Assembly: GCA_015680685.1 (NCBI GenBank)
Contig: MNCI01001310.1
Span: 368,165 to 432,164, forward strand
DNA length: 64,000 bases
From: Gnetum montanum
Lineage: Eukaryota; Streptophyta; Gnetopsida; Gnetales; Gnetaceae
Reading direction: 5' to 3'
The notes beneath the pieces were generated by a model. The model was not told the origin of the DNA. It saw only the letters and a program-made list of their open reading frames with translations, and did no database searches. Both the position numbers and the translations under genes were made by a program. Shown in pieces: positions 32,237 to 44,160 of the stretch; position 1 is the stretch's first letter, and every line of letters starts with the position of its first letter.

Positions 32237-33240
32237 TCAAAAAGGACCCACCTTCTTGGCTTTTGACTTTGAGTAGTTGATACCTCTCAACCCCTTCTTC
32301 TTCAAGTGCAATCGAACTAGATCACCAATAGCAAAGTTAGGCTTCCACTTATTCTCATTCCTCTTGAGGATTTTCTCTTTAGCCTTCATCTCTAGATTTT
32401 CTTTCATTGGTGTACAAAGATCCCTCATCTCTTGCAAAAAATCAACATTGAGTTAAGCTTCTTCTTTAAAGCTCCTTATATTAGCCACCATTTTTCCATA
32501 AAAATTATAATTCACCTCAAATGGGCTTTTTTCTAATGGTAACATGAAAAGTGTTATCATAGGAAAATTCAACATGACATAACAAATTTTACCATTGATA
32601 GGTCTATCCATCACATAAACACCTCAAAATATTTAGTAAGGACTTGTTTACTACCTCCATTTGACCATCAAATTATGGATGATATTTACTAGAAAAATTC
32701 AGCTTTGTTTCTAAAATTTTTCAAAGGAAACTTAAAAAATGACTAGTGAACTTGGAGTATTTGTCACTAACAATATTCAAAGGAATTCCATACAACTTCA
32801 CAACATGATGGAAAAATAAATTTGCCACATGAGAAGCATCACTCACATTTTTACATAGAATGAAGTATGTCATCTTGAAAAATCTATCCACCACAAAAAA
32901 AAATGGCATCATTCCCACTTTTGGTATTTGGAATCCCACTTAAAAACTCCATTGACACACTTTCCCATGTACCCTTGGAAATCGACAAAGGAATATAATG
33001 TTTATTCATTTCTTTACCTCGTTTGAATCTCTAACATGTTAAATACTCCATAAATTTGGAAACTTAAGTTGTCATTCCTAGTTAAAAGTAATGCCTACCC
33101 ATAAGCTCCACTATTTTATCCCTCTACATATAACCTATCATGCCACCATAATGCTTTTCAACCAAAATTTTCTTTTGAAAATCATAATTAGGAACACATA
33201 TATTCCCATTTTTAAATAATAGTTCATCTTGAATATGATA
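32237..33240 (-). pseudogene. Integrase of the chromovirus-like element
   Basis: The order is YGGMIGYM.RDKIVELMGRHY (zinc-binding side, about 33110-33170), ISKGTWESVSMEFLSGIP (about 32950), VVDRFFKMTYFILCKNVSDA and GIPLNIVSDKYSKFTSHF (32721-32939), and the C-terminal FAIGDLVRLHLKKKGL (32237-32437). These follow chromovirus integrase closely. The catalytic Asp of VDRF and of SDK are visible; frameshifts separate the parts. Confidence 0.8.
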
Positions 33241-33294
33241 GTCCCTCCATTGGTCTATTCTACTTAATAGTGGTTCCTTTAGGCTCCTTCAAAC

Positions 33295-33720
33295 CTACCC
33301 AAAATCATAATTATATTCATAGAAATTAGGAAAATCAGCCATACCTTTCACATAAGGCACATTGAAATTCACTACATGTACCCTAGACAATGCATTAGCC
33401 ACCACATTGGCTTTTTTACTTTTATGCTTGAGCACAAAATTGAACTGTTGTAACTGTGCAATCCACTTCATGTGTTTAGCACTCAACTTCTTTTGAGAAT
33501 TTAGGAATTGAAGTGCTTTTTGATCCATTATCAAAGTGAACTTCTTGGGCAATAAGCAATGCCTCCAATGCTTGATTTCTTGAAGAATAGTATACAACTC
33601 CTTCTTATATATGCTCTATTTCTACCTTGATTCATTCAATGTTTTTGAAAAGAAAGTGATAGGCCTACCTCTTATGAAAGTACCCCTTCAATGGCAAGTC
33701 CATTTGCATCCACCTCCACT
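33295..33720 (-). pseudogene. RNase H of the chromovirus-like element
   Basis: The frame 33295-33597 reads LQEIKHWRHCLLPKKFTLIM, QKALQFLNSQKKLSAKHMKW and LKHKSKKANVVANALSRV. This is the second half of Ty3 RNase H (H.L...F....D...L, K...R...W...L....F...Y..GK.N.VADALSR). The Asp of ADALSR is Asn, so the active site is changed. Confidence 0.75.
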
Positions 33721-34044
33721 TGAAAAAGCTTATAAAAATCTTGATATACAAGCACCAGTTCACTAGTTGTTTTTACCTTCAACAATTCAAACGTCCTTTG
33801 GGTTTCAGCACTCCATCTAAAATCTTTATTCTTCTTCAACCAAGCAAACTTAGGCCTAGAAATACCTTTCCAACATTCTTAGAAGTTGGCCAATCGCTAA
33901 TGAATCTCACCTTAGTAGCTTCCATTTGAATTTAATTTTTAGAAACCACATGTCCCAAGTATATGATCTTCTTCTTGAAGAAATGACTTTTCTTTACATT
34001 GATCATCAAATGTGCCTCCTCCAATTTAATACATACTTTTTTCA

Positions 34045-34570
34045 CTAATCCAAATACTCATCTTCATTAAAGTTGTACACTGAAATATCCTCAAAGAAGA
34101 TAATACAACACTTACCAATCAATTCTTTGAGTACATCATGTATCAATCTCATGAATATAGTAGGTGCATTCATGAGCTCAAATGGCATCATCAACCGCTC
34201 AAATAATCCATCCAGTGTTTTAAAAGCTATCTCCCACTCATCACGAAGCCTGATTTGAATTTGATGGTACCTACTCTTCAAATAAATTTTGCTAAATATC
34301 TCTAAATTGGTAAGAACATCAAGGATATTATCCATCCTTGGAATAGGAAACTTGTACCTCACTATTATCTTGTTCACTACCCTAGAATCAATGCACATCC
34401 TCTATTCATCATTGTTCTTCTTAAGCACAAGTACAATTGGAACTGCATAAGGTGAAATGGATTCTGTCACGAAACCATTTGCAAGTAACTCCTCTACTTG
34501 TCTTTGCAATTCTACCCATTGATTCAGTTTCATCCAATATTCTCTCTCATTTGGAATGGTAGTAGTATGA
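34045..34570 (-). pseudogene. Reverse transcriptase of the chromovirus-like element
   Basis: The frame 34045-34398 reads MCIDSRVVNKIIVRYKFPIP, FSKIYLKSRYHQIQIR, EWEIAFKTLDGLFERLMMPF and ELMNAPTIFMRLI, all in order. The catalytic YxDD box has become FFED (near 34085-34096), which would abolish activity. Upstream fragments (34400-34570) hold the VQ.QVEELLANG-like start of the domain. Confidence 0.8.
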
Positions 34571-34862
34571 ATGAAATCAATTTGGTACTATACATTCCTC
34601 ATTTATGGTAATCCATCCAATTTCCCCTTAAACACCCTCAGAAATTGCTCCTTCAAGCTTAGCACACTTATTAGAAGTTCCAGCTACATAACATCATGGT
34701 TAAAAGTAATAGTTGATACAAAATAAATTCAAAACTAGTTTCATCATGTTTCTTAATATATTCCTACTCTTCTAAAAGGATTAAGGAAGCATTAAGTGAG
34801 CTTTTTTGGCCTCACTTGTTCAATTGTCATTGGAATCAACTCATGGATTCTATAAGGTCTAG

Positions 34863-35110
34863 CTACACTACATACATTTCTTGCTCATCAAATTGAGCAC
34901 TATCATCAAAATTCCAAGGTCTACTAAGAATTACATTAGCATAATTAATTAGAAGTACATCAAATTTCATAACATCATGAGAACTTGTAATTTGAAATTT
35001 CAAAACATATTTTTCTCTCACCTCTTGAGATAAATCTCTTGACAACCAATGTATCTTGTAGGATCTAGGATGATGAGAATTAATTACCAAACCCAATCTA
35101 GAAACTACCC
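34863..35110 (-). pseudogene. Protease C-terminal part, chromovirus-like element
   Basis: The minus strand reads HHPRSYKIHWLSRD, VLKFQI..SHDVMKFDVLLI and ILSRPWNFDDSAQFDEQE. It matches the plant chromovirus stretch YKL.WL, V..F.IG.Y.D.V.CDV.PM, LLGRPWQFDR. The DSG active site would lie upstream and is not readable. Confidence 0.7.
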
Positions 35111-35359
35111 TAGAGAAAATAACATTTTCCTAGACTCCTCCATTAATCAAAATGTGAATTCATTCCCCACAAAGAAAATATCTAGTCCCAATCTAAAATA
35201 AAAATTTTCTAGTAGGATGGTCTCTTCTATTCACATTCTTCATGAATGCACAAGAATATTTAGAATCTTCCTCAATCTTGGAAGCATTAGGATTACCTCC
35301 TTGAAGATCTTAGCTAGATGTCTCCTCTATTTCCATGGTTTGCACATCCTTGCGCTTAG

Positions 35360-36350
35360 TTACCTTGAGAAGTGGATATTCTCATTAATTTTGTTCCCAT
35401 TCTGCACACTTGAAGCACTGAATCTTGGATGAGTTGTCTTCTTGATTTTTGTCTTTGTTGCCTTAGTCTTACCTAGCTTTGTTCTTCTCATCATTATTAT
35501 TGGGCTTCTTGTCATGGCTACCATCCTTATCTTTAGATTTGGACTTGGATCCATTCTTTGATTTGGATTCCTTGTCCTTCCATTTTGAAGCTTATTTGCT
35601 CCTATTTTCAAATCCATTGAGTTTCTTTTCTGCTTTGAGTGTCAAATCATAAGCCTCATCAATAGTTTATGGCTTATAGAATGACAACTCCTACTAATAC
35701 AGCATGTTGAGATCTCCAAGAAAGATTGAAGCTTGTTTGTACTTCTCCTAGTTTACCTTAGCTTGATGGAATAGTTTACAAAATTTTATGTAAAACTCCT
35801 TGAGATCTTTGTCACATTATCTTAGGAATTTTAACTTCATAATTGTCTCTTGTCTTTGTCAAGACTGTTTAAATTTTCTCATCAATCTATATTTCATTAG
35901 AGTCTAATCTATGATAGGTTGACCATTTTTTCTTTCATAACCTTAGGATTCTATTCCACTAAGTAGAAGTCATACCTTCTAACCTAGATTTAGCAATTAG
36001 TACCCTTAATTGATTTCTTCCAAATTGAAATGCTTATCAAACACATTCAGCCAACTTGCAAAAGGATTAGTGTCATCTACACCATTGAAAGTCCTTAGTT
36101 CTACATATGAAAGTCTAGTAGCATTTCTAAATGCTCTATCAAGCCTTGCTTCATCCTCATTGTCAAGCCTACCATGAGAAGAAGTTGATGTCAACAATGA
36201 AACTCTAGTATGAGGAAGTGGATTTCATTTCATTGGAATCCTTTACTAATGGGTTTCAATGGTTCCATAGCTAGATTTTTCTTCCTCATCATTTGCTCCT
36301 ACTCCACTAAGTTGAAAAGTTTCTTCATCATCATTTAAATGTGAGTGTTT
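35360..36350 (-). pseudogene. Gag of the chromovirus-like element, main part
   Basis: An open frame (36006-36197) reads RTFNGVDDTNPFASWLNVFD and KHFNLEEIN, the start of the capsid (P.F.G.DP..WL...E.YF.......). Near 35400-35440 the minus strand has KIQCFKCAEWEQN, the first half of a CCHC zinc knuckle with the His missing. The N-terminal part of gag is found separately at 37626-37800, so about 1.2 kb of other DNA interrupts the gene. Confidence 0.65.
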
Positions 36351-37625
36351 GATAAGTGATCTAGTGGCATTTTGTAAATCAATTGTAAGCCATGGATTTG
36401 GGTTGTGTCTCATGCACCACTATTTATGATTTTTGGGTACATGTTTGAGGTTTCTATCTCTCAAGTATGCATCCTTACTTTCTAGTTCATACTTGTAGGT
36501 CTTCATCATATTTTGAGCTTCATGGAAGTTTCCAGCTTCATTCAAGGTTCCTCAGAAGGCTTCGACATGTTCATAGGACTCTCGACTCTTATCTGGGAGA
36601 ATAAGGATGACGTATGGTAACAAGGATGTGTTGGCTTCTCTACACCAATACACCTCCTGCATCAGCATAGGGGTGTTGACATAGCTCCTTGATACCCTAG
36701 TTTGGATACTTTTCCTTCTCTACTACCTTGGATGTATTTTGGGGAGTCCAAACTATGTTGACAGATCTTTGTTGATGCCTAGGCATTAGCCAATCCTTGT
36801 CATTGTATTACAAAAATTATAAATACCCAGGATATGCTCCACAAGAAATGAGCTTAGTTCCAAGCATTGGGTTTGGGATTTTGGCATCCAATTTCATGTG
36901 AAGAGCTTTTCTTTCCTTGGGTAAGTAATTCCTTGTTCATCTTATATATGTTTTCACTTGTCACTTTCACAAGTATGACTAGACTCTATTAGAGTACTAC
37001 CATGGTTATGTAGCTTAGAATCATTTGTTCAATGTGGAGTTCAGTGTTTGCATGATAAATAAAGCTATGGTTTTTCCTCATTTTAGCACCATTGATGCCT
37101 TAAATATTAAAATACAAAAACCATCATAAAATATTAAAATCATAAAAATATTTATTCATTTCTTGTTTTCATAGGTTGTAACAATTCAAACTTATCCAAG
37201 GAGGTCACAATTGTACAACATGATGTTGGGATATTAAGGTTGTGACTAAGAGCTATTTTATTTGTATTTGTATTTATGTGTGAGTGAGTGATGTTGCACT
37301 TATCCCTTAAGGGATTGCAACACAAGCATTGCCCCTATCCTTAAGTGGAATATTAATGCATGTGTGTTTATTATTGTTTATTTGTTTCTCATAAAGATAA
37401 AATTCATAAACATTATAAAACATAAAATTATAAATATTTTGTCATCTCACACCATGGAAACATGGGTTTTTACTTGTATCATATGTATTATAATCTCCTT
37501 CATATTTATTGAATGCAATAATATACGAGAGTGTTCTTGGTAATCCACTTAGCATCATCCTCAAAGCTTACCACTGGATCGCACTATGATTTGTATGATA
37601 TATCCCATTGGTCCAAAATTAGTGG
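36351..37625. other. Insertion of unknown type inside gag
   Basis: About 1.25 kb that has no counterpart in gag and no long frame. The plus strand has a TATA-like ATTATAAATACCCAGG (36808-36823), and this combination suggests a solo LTR of another family. I could not find convincing TG...CA ends with a target duplication. Confidence 0.35.
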
Positions 37626-37800
37626 GACCCTTATTAATTCTCATCATCTTGGTGAGTTTGATTATGGATGGGACTTGGATTTCTATCTACTTTGATATTG
37701 ATCTCATCTAATCAAGCAACCATCAATTGAAAGGTAGATTTCATGCTTTCCATGTCTTTGTTCAAGGCTTGAATTTCTTTCTTCTTAGGTAACATCTAAA
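37626..37800 (-). pseudogene. Gag N-terminus of the chromovirus-like element
   Basis: From ATG at about 37796 the minus strand reads KKKEIQALNKDMESMKSTFQ, LMVA, a stop, LDEINIKVDRNPSPIHNQ. The helical start is typical of chromovirus gag. It lies about 45 bases from the primer-binding site. Confidence 0.5.
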
Positions 37801-37840
37801 ATTGACAAAAATCCTCAATGAAATTTCAAGTAATAATCAA

Positions 37841-37859
37841 CCTAAATTTATGTTACCAA
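37841..37859 (-). promoter_or_regulatory. Decayed initiator-Met primer-binding site
   Basis: The minus strand reads TTGGTAACATAAATTTAGG next to the right LTR. It keeps TTGGTA..CA and TTAGG of the TTGGTATCAGAGCTTAGG form common in plant elements, with an inserted base and several substitutions. Confidence 0.45.
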
Positions 37860-37862
37860 TAA

Positions 37863-38590
37863 TGCTAAAGTTCACTCCAATTTTATTTCACTTTAAAATC
37901 CCACTAAATCCAAATATTATAAAATACAATTCAATATGCTGGAAAATGAAAAAACTATCTATCATTAATTAATGCAAAGAAGATTATAAATCAGTGGTTC
38001 CATAATCCATAATCCAATCGCAAACACTTAACAATATTATAGAGCATGAGGCTTTATAACTACACAAGGATTATCCTTAATGTAAGGCACAACTGAATGA
38101 GATCTCTCCCACAAACACAAGACTGAGATCCAAACATACACAACCATACAAAAGACATATATGTTAAACACACACACAACTGACCATGGAGTTGCACTCA
38201 TGTAGTCTCACTACTGTACTCTCATGTGTTCACAAGCATCTCTCATGCCTCTCAATAGAAGAATAAGAAACAACCATATTATTTATTGGAAACTGAAGAT
38301 AAGAAATCTAGAAATCTTTTCTCAAGCTTAACTTGAAGATTCCAAGTTATTTCTATCTATTCTCATATCATCTCAACTATTACTTGAAACCACTAACTTA
38401 GATGTTTCCCTGACCATATGTATCATCTCTGGCTTTTCCAAGACATCTTATCTTCAATTACAACATTCAAGTGAGACATCTCCTGGGTGTGTAAGACATC
38501 TCATCTAGGATAACGATGTCTTCAAAAAATTAGGACATCTCCCTTGAGACATGTCCAAATAAATTGGGATGTCTCTCCAACTGCTAATCA
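37863..38590 (-). repeat. 5' LTR of the chromovirus-like element, truncated
   Basis: It matches 31037 to about 31653 in order and orientation. The last 200 bp of the left copy (31654-31855) have no match after 38590, so the outer end is deleted or overwritten. Confidence 0.65.
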
Positions 38591-38796
38591 CTAATTCTAA
38601 TTAGGATTACACAAAGTACAAGTCATATCTAGTTACCCAAGTGAAGGTAGGGAAAATCCTTTTTTCCACTTGGATTACCGAAAAATATTTTACATAACTA
38701 ATTTGAAAATATAAATTAAATAAATAAAACAAGAAAAATACAAGTAAGTTAAGAACTCCTTGATTTTTCATCAACCTCTGGGATCAAGGAATATAG
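38591..38796. other. Unassigned AT-rich spacer
   Basis: About 200 bp between the truncated LTR and the CCR4-like pseudogene. I see no gene, promoter or repeat boundary. Confidence 0.4.
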
Positions 38797-39965
38797 TTAT
38801 AGTTCTACCATAAGGGCTATATAATTGGATGGCTTTGTTTGGGAAGGTAGGGCTTGATCTTAGTCCTTAACTTCTTCCTTAGGAATTAACTCTAATAGCT
38901 TAGTAACTTGGAAGAATCGGTTGTTGTACCAAATGTAATCTAGGGTCTTGATGAAGAAGGATGTTGATCCATCTTCATTAGTCATTGAAGCATAATTGAT
39001 GAATTGTAGTTCTTAGTGAACAATCTCCATTAGCATTGTCTATTCTTGAATTTTGGGATTTAACATATCTACTACCAATTTGAAATATGTGAAGTACATA
39101 CTGGTGAATGGAATGGTATGATGAATTGATGAAAATATCTTCATCAAATTGGGTTCCTCTTCCAAAGGCTCTTTTAAATGTTCATATTATAGGAATAGAT
39201 GAACATCACTTCTAGCTTTCACATTGAAGTCTCCACGGAGGATGAATGACATTGGGTTAAGACTAGTATGAATTAGGAATAGCTTATTCTTTAGGCTTTT
39301 CTCAATTCAATTAATCAAGTAGGTTACTTGAGAAAGTCTAACATCTAAGCATGTTGGTTTGGTGATCAAATGTATATTGGCCACACATACATGTCTTCTT
39401 AATTACTATATTTTAAATACCAGTGCCAAGGTTGTGTGGCTTCTTTAGTATCTTAATCATTCTTTCTTCTCCATGACTTGAAGTTATGGAGTTTTGAAAA
39501 TCATGTCTTGTAATATTCGTTTGAACCTTTGTATTAATTTGAAATTGGCTTCCTTGTAGAAGATCGCATAATCATCCATGTTTTAGTTCCTACAATATGC
39601 TAATCTGTATGGATCAAAACAAGAACTTTCACAAGAACCTTTTTGTTTGTAGTTATCTTCATATCCTAACTTTGACAAATTAGGTTGGAATTGATATAAA
39701 AATTCTCATGGTAGGACTTCTTGTAGGCATAGGACATCAACATTCTAATTTTGTAATTCTACACGAATGTGTTAATACTGACACTCATGCTAGTTCAAGA
39801 CCCAAGGTGGCAATAGTAGATGTTATCTTTTACTAGTTAGGAATCTTGCAAGAATGTTGTATATTGTGACCTTCATTCTTATTTTTGGATTTTCTCCTAG
39901 CTCGTTTCTCCTCATGGGTATCATACTCCTTATTGAGACAAGATTATGATTCTCCATGATGATTA
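38797..39965 (-). pseudogene. CCR4-type deadenylase pseudogene
   Basis: The parent enzyme class removes poly(A) tails from mRNA through an endonuclease/exonuclease/phosphatase fold. Reading leftwards, the minus strand has IRMKVTIYNILARF (about 39880), PPWVLN (about 39790), NVDVLCLQEV with the metal-binding Glu (39715-39726), NLSKLGYEDNYKQKGSC, YAIFYKEANFKLI, VANIHLITKP, RGDFNVKAR (GDFN 39223-39234), TLDYIWYNNRFFQVTKLLEL (about 38900-38945) and IALMVEL before a stop at 38797. Order and spacing fit a CCR4/Angel-type domain of about 350 residues. At least six stops, frame changes and the loss of the final catalytic His (SNY for SDH) mark it as dead. No intron is visible, so it may be a processed copy. 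Confidence 0.75.
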
Positions 39966-41898
39966 ATGTTTATTGTTGAATGGTCTAGTTATAGGTTGAA
40001 TTGGTATACATTTTCTTGATCATTTCGATTTACCAAATAATTCTCCAATTGCTCAATTTGTTGGATTGATAATGATTTGACTACATTTCCTACACTCTTA
40101 ATGATCTTTCTACCTTCCTTAGAACACTCATTTTGGCAATCTCATTAATGACACATTAGGTTTTAATGACCTAAGTGTAATTATGTGCATGAGTTGGTCA
40201 TTTAATCTTATAGTCCAAGATGGACAAAAAAGGTTAGATTTGTTTGTTCCGATAATTAAATTGTTAAACATAGTTAGTCGATCTAGGTTACGACCTTACT
40301 AAGGTAGAATTTTAGATATTGCCTATGTATTAACTATCTAGATGACTATTCTGACATTACCATTAGATTTAAAAGGCTGACAAATATTATAAATGACTAT
40401 TATTTGTTATAAATAGACATCAAATACTTGAATTATGCTAAATTGAGGTTTCAAGGCTCTTAAGGCATGATTTAAGAGATGGTTAAAAAATAATTTTTGG
40501 AGTTCTATAGGATAGATCTAACTTCACCATTAAATCCAAGAGATTGAAATCTATTGAAAACAACTCTTTTTTCCTTGAAAAATGCTTTCAAGATTAAAAG
40601 TTATTGACTTTCAAAGTTCAAAATTAGGGCATAAATTTTGAGACTTCTTGAGAAGTTATCCATCCTAGTATTACTCTAGAACTTGTGAGCTTAATTATGG
40701 GATTTTTATCTCATTTGCTACCAAACCATTAGTTTGATCATTTGGCCAAATTTAATCATATCTACATATTTGAATTTAAATTTTGGGTGCCAAAGTTCAA
40801 AATTGAAGTTTTCCATTAACTAAGGGATTTTTTTGCCAACACCATGCCTGTATGGAGTGATAATTCTCTTGGTATCCATGAATACCAATGATGTTAGGGT
40901 AGATCAGTGATGTAGCATAGAAATGGTATAGGTAACAAAGGATGACATGCATGGTAATAGGTGTAGGTGGTGAGATGCATAGAGGTGATGGATGGCAATG
41001 GAAAGAAGGTGAGACTAGCAGTGATGAGCAATGAGGATGAGCTATAGTGGTAGGGACAAGTAGTAGCAAGTGAGCATAAGGAGTAGGTGGTAGGGCATGA
41101 TGAGTGTTTTGTTGATGTGGCCTTGGTAGCTATAGTTGGGCTTACATTGTGCAACTAGGTTATGTAGTAGTGTGGATGGGTCTTATGGCCTTGTTGTGAT
41201 GTGACGTGGCCTAGCCTTGCTGCATGGTTGGGCCTTGTGATCTAGACATGATGGACCATAGCCTAGTTATGATTGTGTGTGGTTGGGCCTTGTAGCCAAA
41301 ATTTATTTCTTAAAAGATATTTTTAAAAGTTTCATTAGCTTATTAAACAACCTAGGAAGTTGATGAGGTGGCTAGCAAGGCAAGAGTTAAGACTTAGCCT
41401 CTAGTAAGTGTAAGGTCTCATGTTGAAGCTTAAGTCCCAAATTTTTAATTTGAGATTTTCAAATATGAATTTACTTTTATAAAATATTTTTAAATTTTAT
41501 TTTTACCAACATGCATTACAAGAACCTTTGAACCACAATATCTCCCAAATCAAAAGTTTGGTTAGAATGAAATTAACAATGTTGAAATCATCTTGACAAG
41601 TACTGCATGTTGGATAGGGTTTTGATGCCAAAATACTATGTGAAACTTTTATAACTTTAAAAGACTAAGGTAACCTATTTTTATCAAACTAACTTTAAAA
41701 GGTTGATGTATGAGATAACATGAGGACTTCTAAGTGACTTAAGTTTAATTACAAATGATAAGTAGACTCAACCAATGGGTTAAGTATTATCAAGCTAAAT
41801 TTACCTTATTTTAAGGAGGTTAGTAGGGTAGAACATCACGACATTATCTAATGAGTGTGAATTTTCCTGTCAACCCCTTAATAGAGTTTCTTAGTTAC
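39966..41898. other. Unassigned AT-rich region
   Basis: About 1.9 kb with no gene I can support. It includes a G/T-rich stretch with repeats of TTGGGCCTTGT and TGATGTG (41100-41300) and a SINE-like piece (41355-41445). Short open frames at 40797-41154 are low complexity. Confidence 0.4.
41355..41445 (+). repeat. tRNA-derived SINE-like fragment
   Basis: GATGAGGTGGCTAGCAAGGC resembles an A box and GGTCTCATGTTGAAGCTT a B box, about 50 bases apart. No body or tail is clear. Confidence 0.35.
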
Positions 41899-42884
41899 TG
41901 ATGAGTGGTGGATACCCCCTACACCCAACCATATGAATCACAAGCGTTCACACATGATTTGGTTGAATTTTGTGGATGGGACTAGTGTGGCATCTAGATT
42001 GTTAAGCATTGATTGTTGGACACTATCTTCCCACTTGGACTAGTGATAGATTTGTCACATATAGTTTAGTCTAAACTAAGGTATATGATAATAAAGAAAT
42101 TAATTATTTAATCTAACTAACAAAAAAAGGGTAAATTCGACACTAGCCTAAGGGAAATGAGTGTTTGTTTCTAGCTTACTGTACATGTCCTAAACCCATG
42201 TATCCACTACTAGGATTACCAATCATTACGCTATTGGGTGAACCAAACATTATGCTATTGGATGAACTAAGCAATAACGCTGCTGGGATTACCAAGTGAA
42301 TACATGTTTACACTCAAAACTGGTCATGCTTATTCCACTAATTGATTAATATGCATGGAAATGTAAATATTAACTAGGTACATGCAGAGTAAATTACATG
42401 GAACGTAAACCTAATCTAAGTCAAAGTGTTGCAATGAATGTGAATCAATCTTGATCTTATTATTGTTCATGGAATGTGTCTAGGTACAATGCTACTCAAA
42501 TAAGATGTCGTACAATTGACTCAAATTCACACTGTAGGTACTTACTAACTATTTTCTAAGATGACAAAATGAAACTACAAGAGTCTAGCTACAAAATGAT
42601 AAAAAGATACCAAATATGCAAGGGGTGCTCACATATTTATAAGTGAAGACAGGCATTGCATCAACGCATCAACCTATGCATCATCAGGGATTCATCGATG
42701 GGGCTGCGTCAACATGGATGCATCAACGAGGATGCATTGACATAGCTAAGTTATAGTAGATGCGATGTAGAATCTACAATGTAGTAGCCAATTGAGACAC
42801 ACCAACAAGGATGCTACAAAGAAAATGCAATGTAGCATCAATGATATAGCATTTTTGATATCTCAACCAACTGATGATTCATCA
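41899..42884 (-). repeat. 3' LTR of element B-C
   Basis: 986 bp, from TGATGAGTGG on the plus strand to TTCATCA, so ends are TGATGA...TCATCA. On the minus strand a TATA box (CTTATAAATATG, 42633-42644) lies downstream of an array of GTTGATGC-like words (42656-42740). Confidence 0.8.
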
Positions 42885-42898
42885 TACCCCCATGACTA
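42885..42898 (-). promoter_or_regulatory. Polypurine tract of element B-C
   Basis: The minus strand reads TAGTCATGGGGGTA directly before the 3' LTR. The same sequence follows the LTRs of copies A (9793) and D (57050). Confidence 0.6.
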
Positions 42899-43003
42899 AC
42901 TAAAAACTCGTCCTTGAGTTAATAGAATAGGACCAAGCTTTCTTTACAAAATTGGGAATGTATGGGATTATTGACTGACTCTAACTACTAACTAACTTGG
43001 AGT

Positions 43004-43889
43004 ACTGCTGATGAACCATGATTTGTTAGGCTTCGATATTGGACCTGCAATATCGAACCCACAATATCGGGTACGTGATATCGCGACCTGGGTAATGATA
43101 TCAAATACGCAATATCATGGTTCTTGTGTAAGCCTATAAATACCACATTTGGGTGCACAGGAAAAAGGGGAAGTCATTAGGTGTAAGTGTAGAGTCTTTT
43201 TATTCATTTTTAGTTCATCTCAACTCTTTCCTCAGTGCATTCCCATAGTGTGATGATTGTAATTGTACGAAACCTTTATTCGAGTGTGACATACTTGGAC
43301 ACACACATGATCGACAATAAAGATTGAGATTACTTCATCATTGTAGCATTCACTTAGTTTTAATTGCTTACTGTTATTGTTATTTATTGTTTTCCTAATT
43401 AATGTTTCTTACCCTTCATTTACTATCCCTGTTATTAAACGTGGAATGAGTATGACTTAATCACGAGCATTTAAGTGTGACTACTTGGTAACCCAATAGT
43501 GTATCTAGGAGCGCTCAAGTAATACACGGTTGGTAATCCTAGAAGTAGTACACAAGGTCCAAGATGTGTATGGATGATTAAGGATGGATGCTCATCACAC
43601 TTAGGCTAGCTTAGATTCTCTTCTCTCATACCCTCTTAACTTAAAACAAAGTCATTTTCCATTGCCTCTAGGAGTAGCACTAGTTTAGGACCATATCATA
43701 CACCTCACTTTGGACTAAACCATACACGACAAAGTAAATACTAGTCCATGTGGGAAGACAACAAACTGCAATTAATGTGTAACTATCTAGATACCACAAC
43801 TAGCCTGTCTGTGGAGTTTGACTAGATTGTGCGTGAACGCTCATATTCGTATGGTTGAGTGTAGGGGTACCTCGCCACTCATCAACTGC
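43004..43889 (+). mobile_element. Nested solo LTR with ACTGC target duplication
   Basis: The LTR spans 43009-43884 (876 bp) with ends TGATGA...TCATCA, and ACTGC is duplicated at 43004-43008 and 43885-43889. It is related to the Athila-like LTRs but points the other way: its TATA box CCTATAAATACC (43134-43143) is on the plus strand. Copy A keeps the uninterrupted site (9860-9930). Solo LTRs arise by recombination between the two LTRs of a full element. Confidence 0.85.
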
Positions 43890-44160
43890 ATTACAAAATT
43901 TTATTTGAGTGGATGTATTACAAAATGATGAAAAGATTGGACAAATATTAAAGTTTAAAAACTTTGTAGAGGCCTTCAAAAATTTGCTGAAGATGATTTT
44001 TCCTATTATCACTAGTGATGGCAGAATTCCAACCTTGATTGTTATGTTGATGCTTCTCTTTTTATGCAAAGCATTCATGAAGGATGAACTAAAATTTCTT
44101 CTCATCATCCCATGGATCTAGCAAACATGTGATGTTTGAGCTTTATATTATATGTGCTAG
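43890..44160 (-). pseudogene. Remnant of the env-position ORF in element B-C
   Basis: The minus strand has DPWDDEKKF near 44100, matching NDPWSKEEKM of copy D, and then short broken pieces to the polypurine tract. Most of the ORF seen in copies A and D is deleted. Confidence 0.4.

Larger units (their letters stand above)
31037..38590 (-). mobile_element. Chromovirus-like Ty3/gypsy element
   Basis: Direct repeats at 31037-31855 and 37863-38590 flank a minus-strand interior with gag, zinc-knuckle, protease, reverse transcriptase, RNase H and integrase in Ty3 order. Motifs such as the protease-side HWLSRD/RPWNFDD, the reverse transcriptase MCIDSRVVNKI and the integrase VDRFFKMTYFI..KNVSDASHVANLFF fit plant chromoviruses. 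The outer end of the right LTR is missing or replaced, so no target duplication can be checked. Many stops break every domain. It interrupts copy A of the Athila-like family. Confidence 0.8.

Noticed and set aside
40797-41154. Two open minus-strand frames of 86-90 codons
   Set aside because: The composition is Thr/Ser/His/Pro low complexity from a G/T-rich repeat, with no domain and no promoter context.
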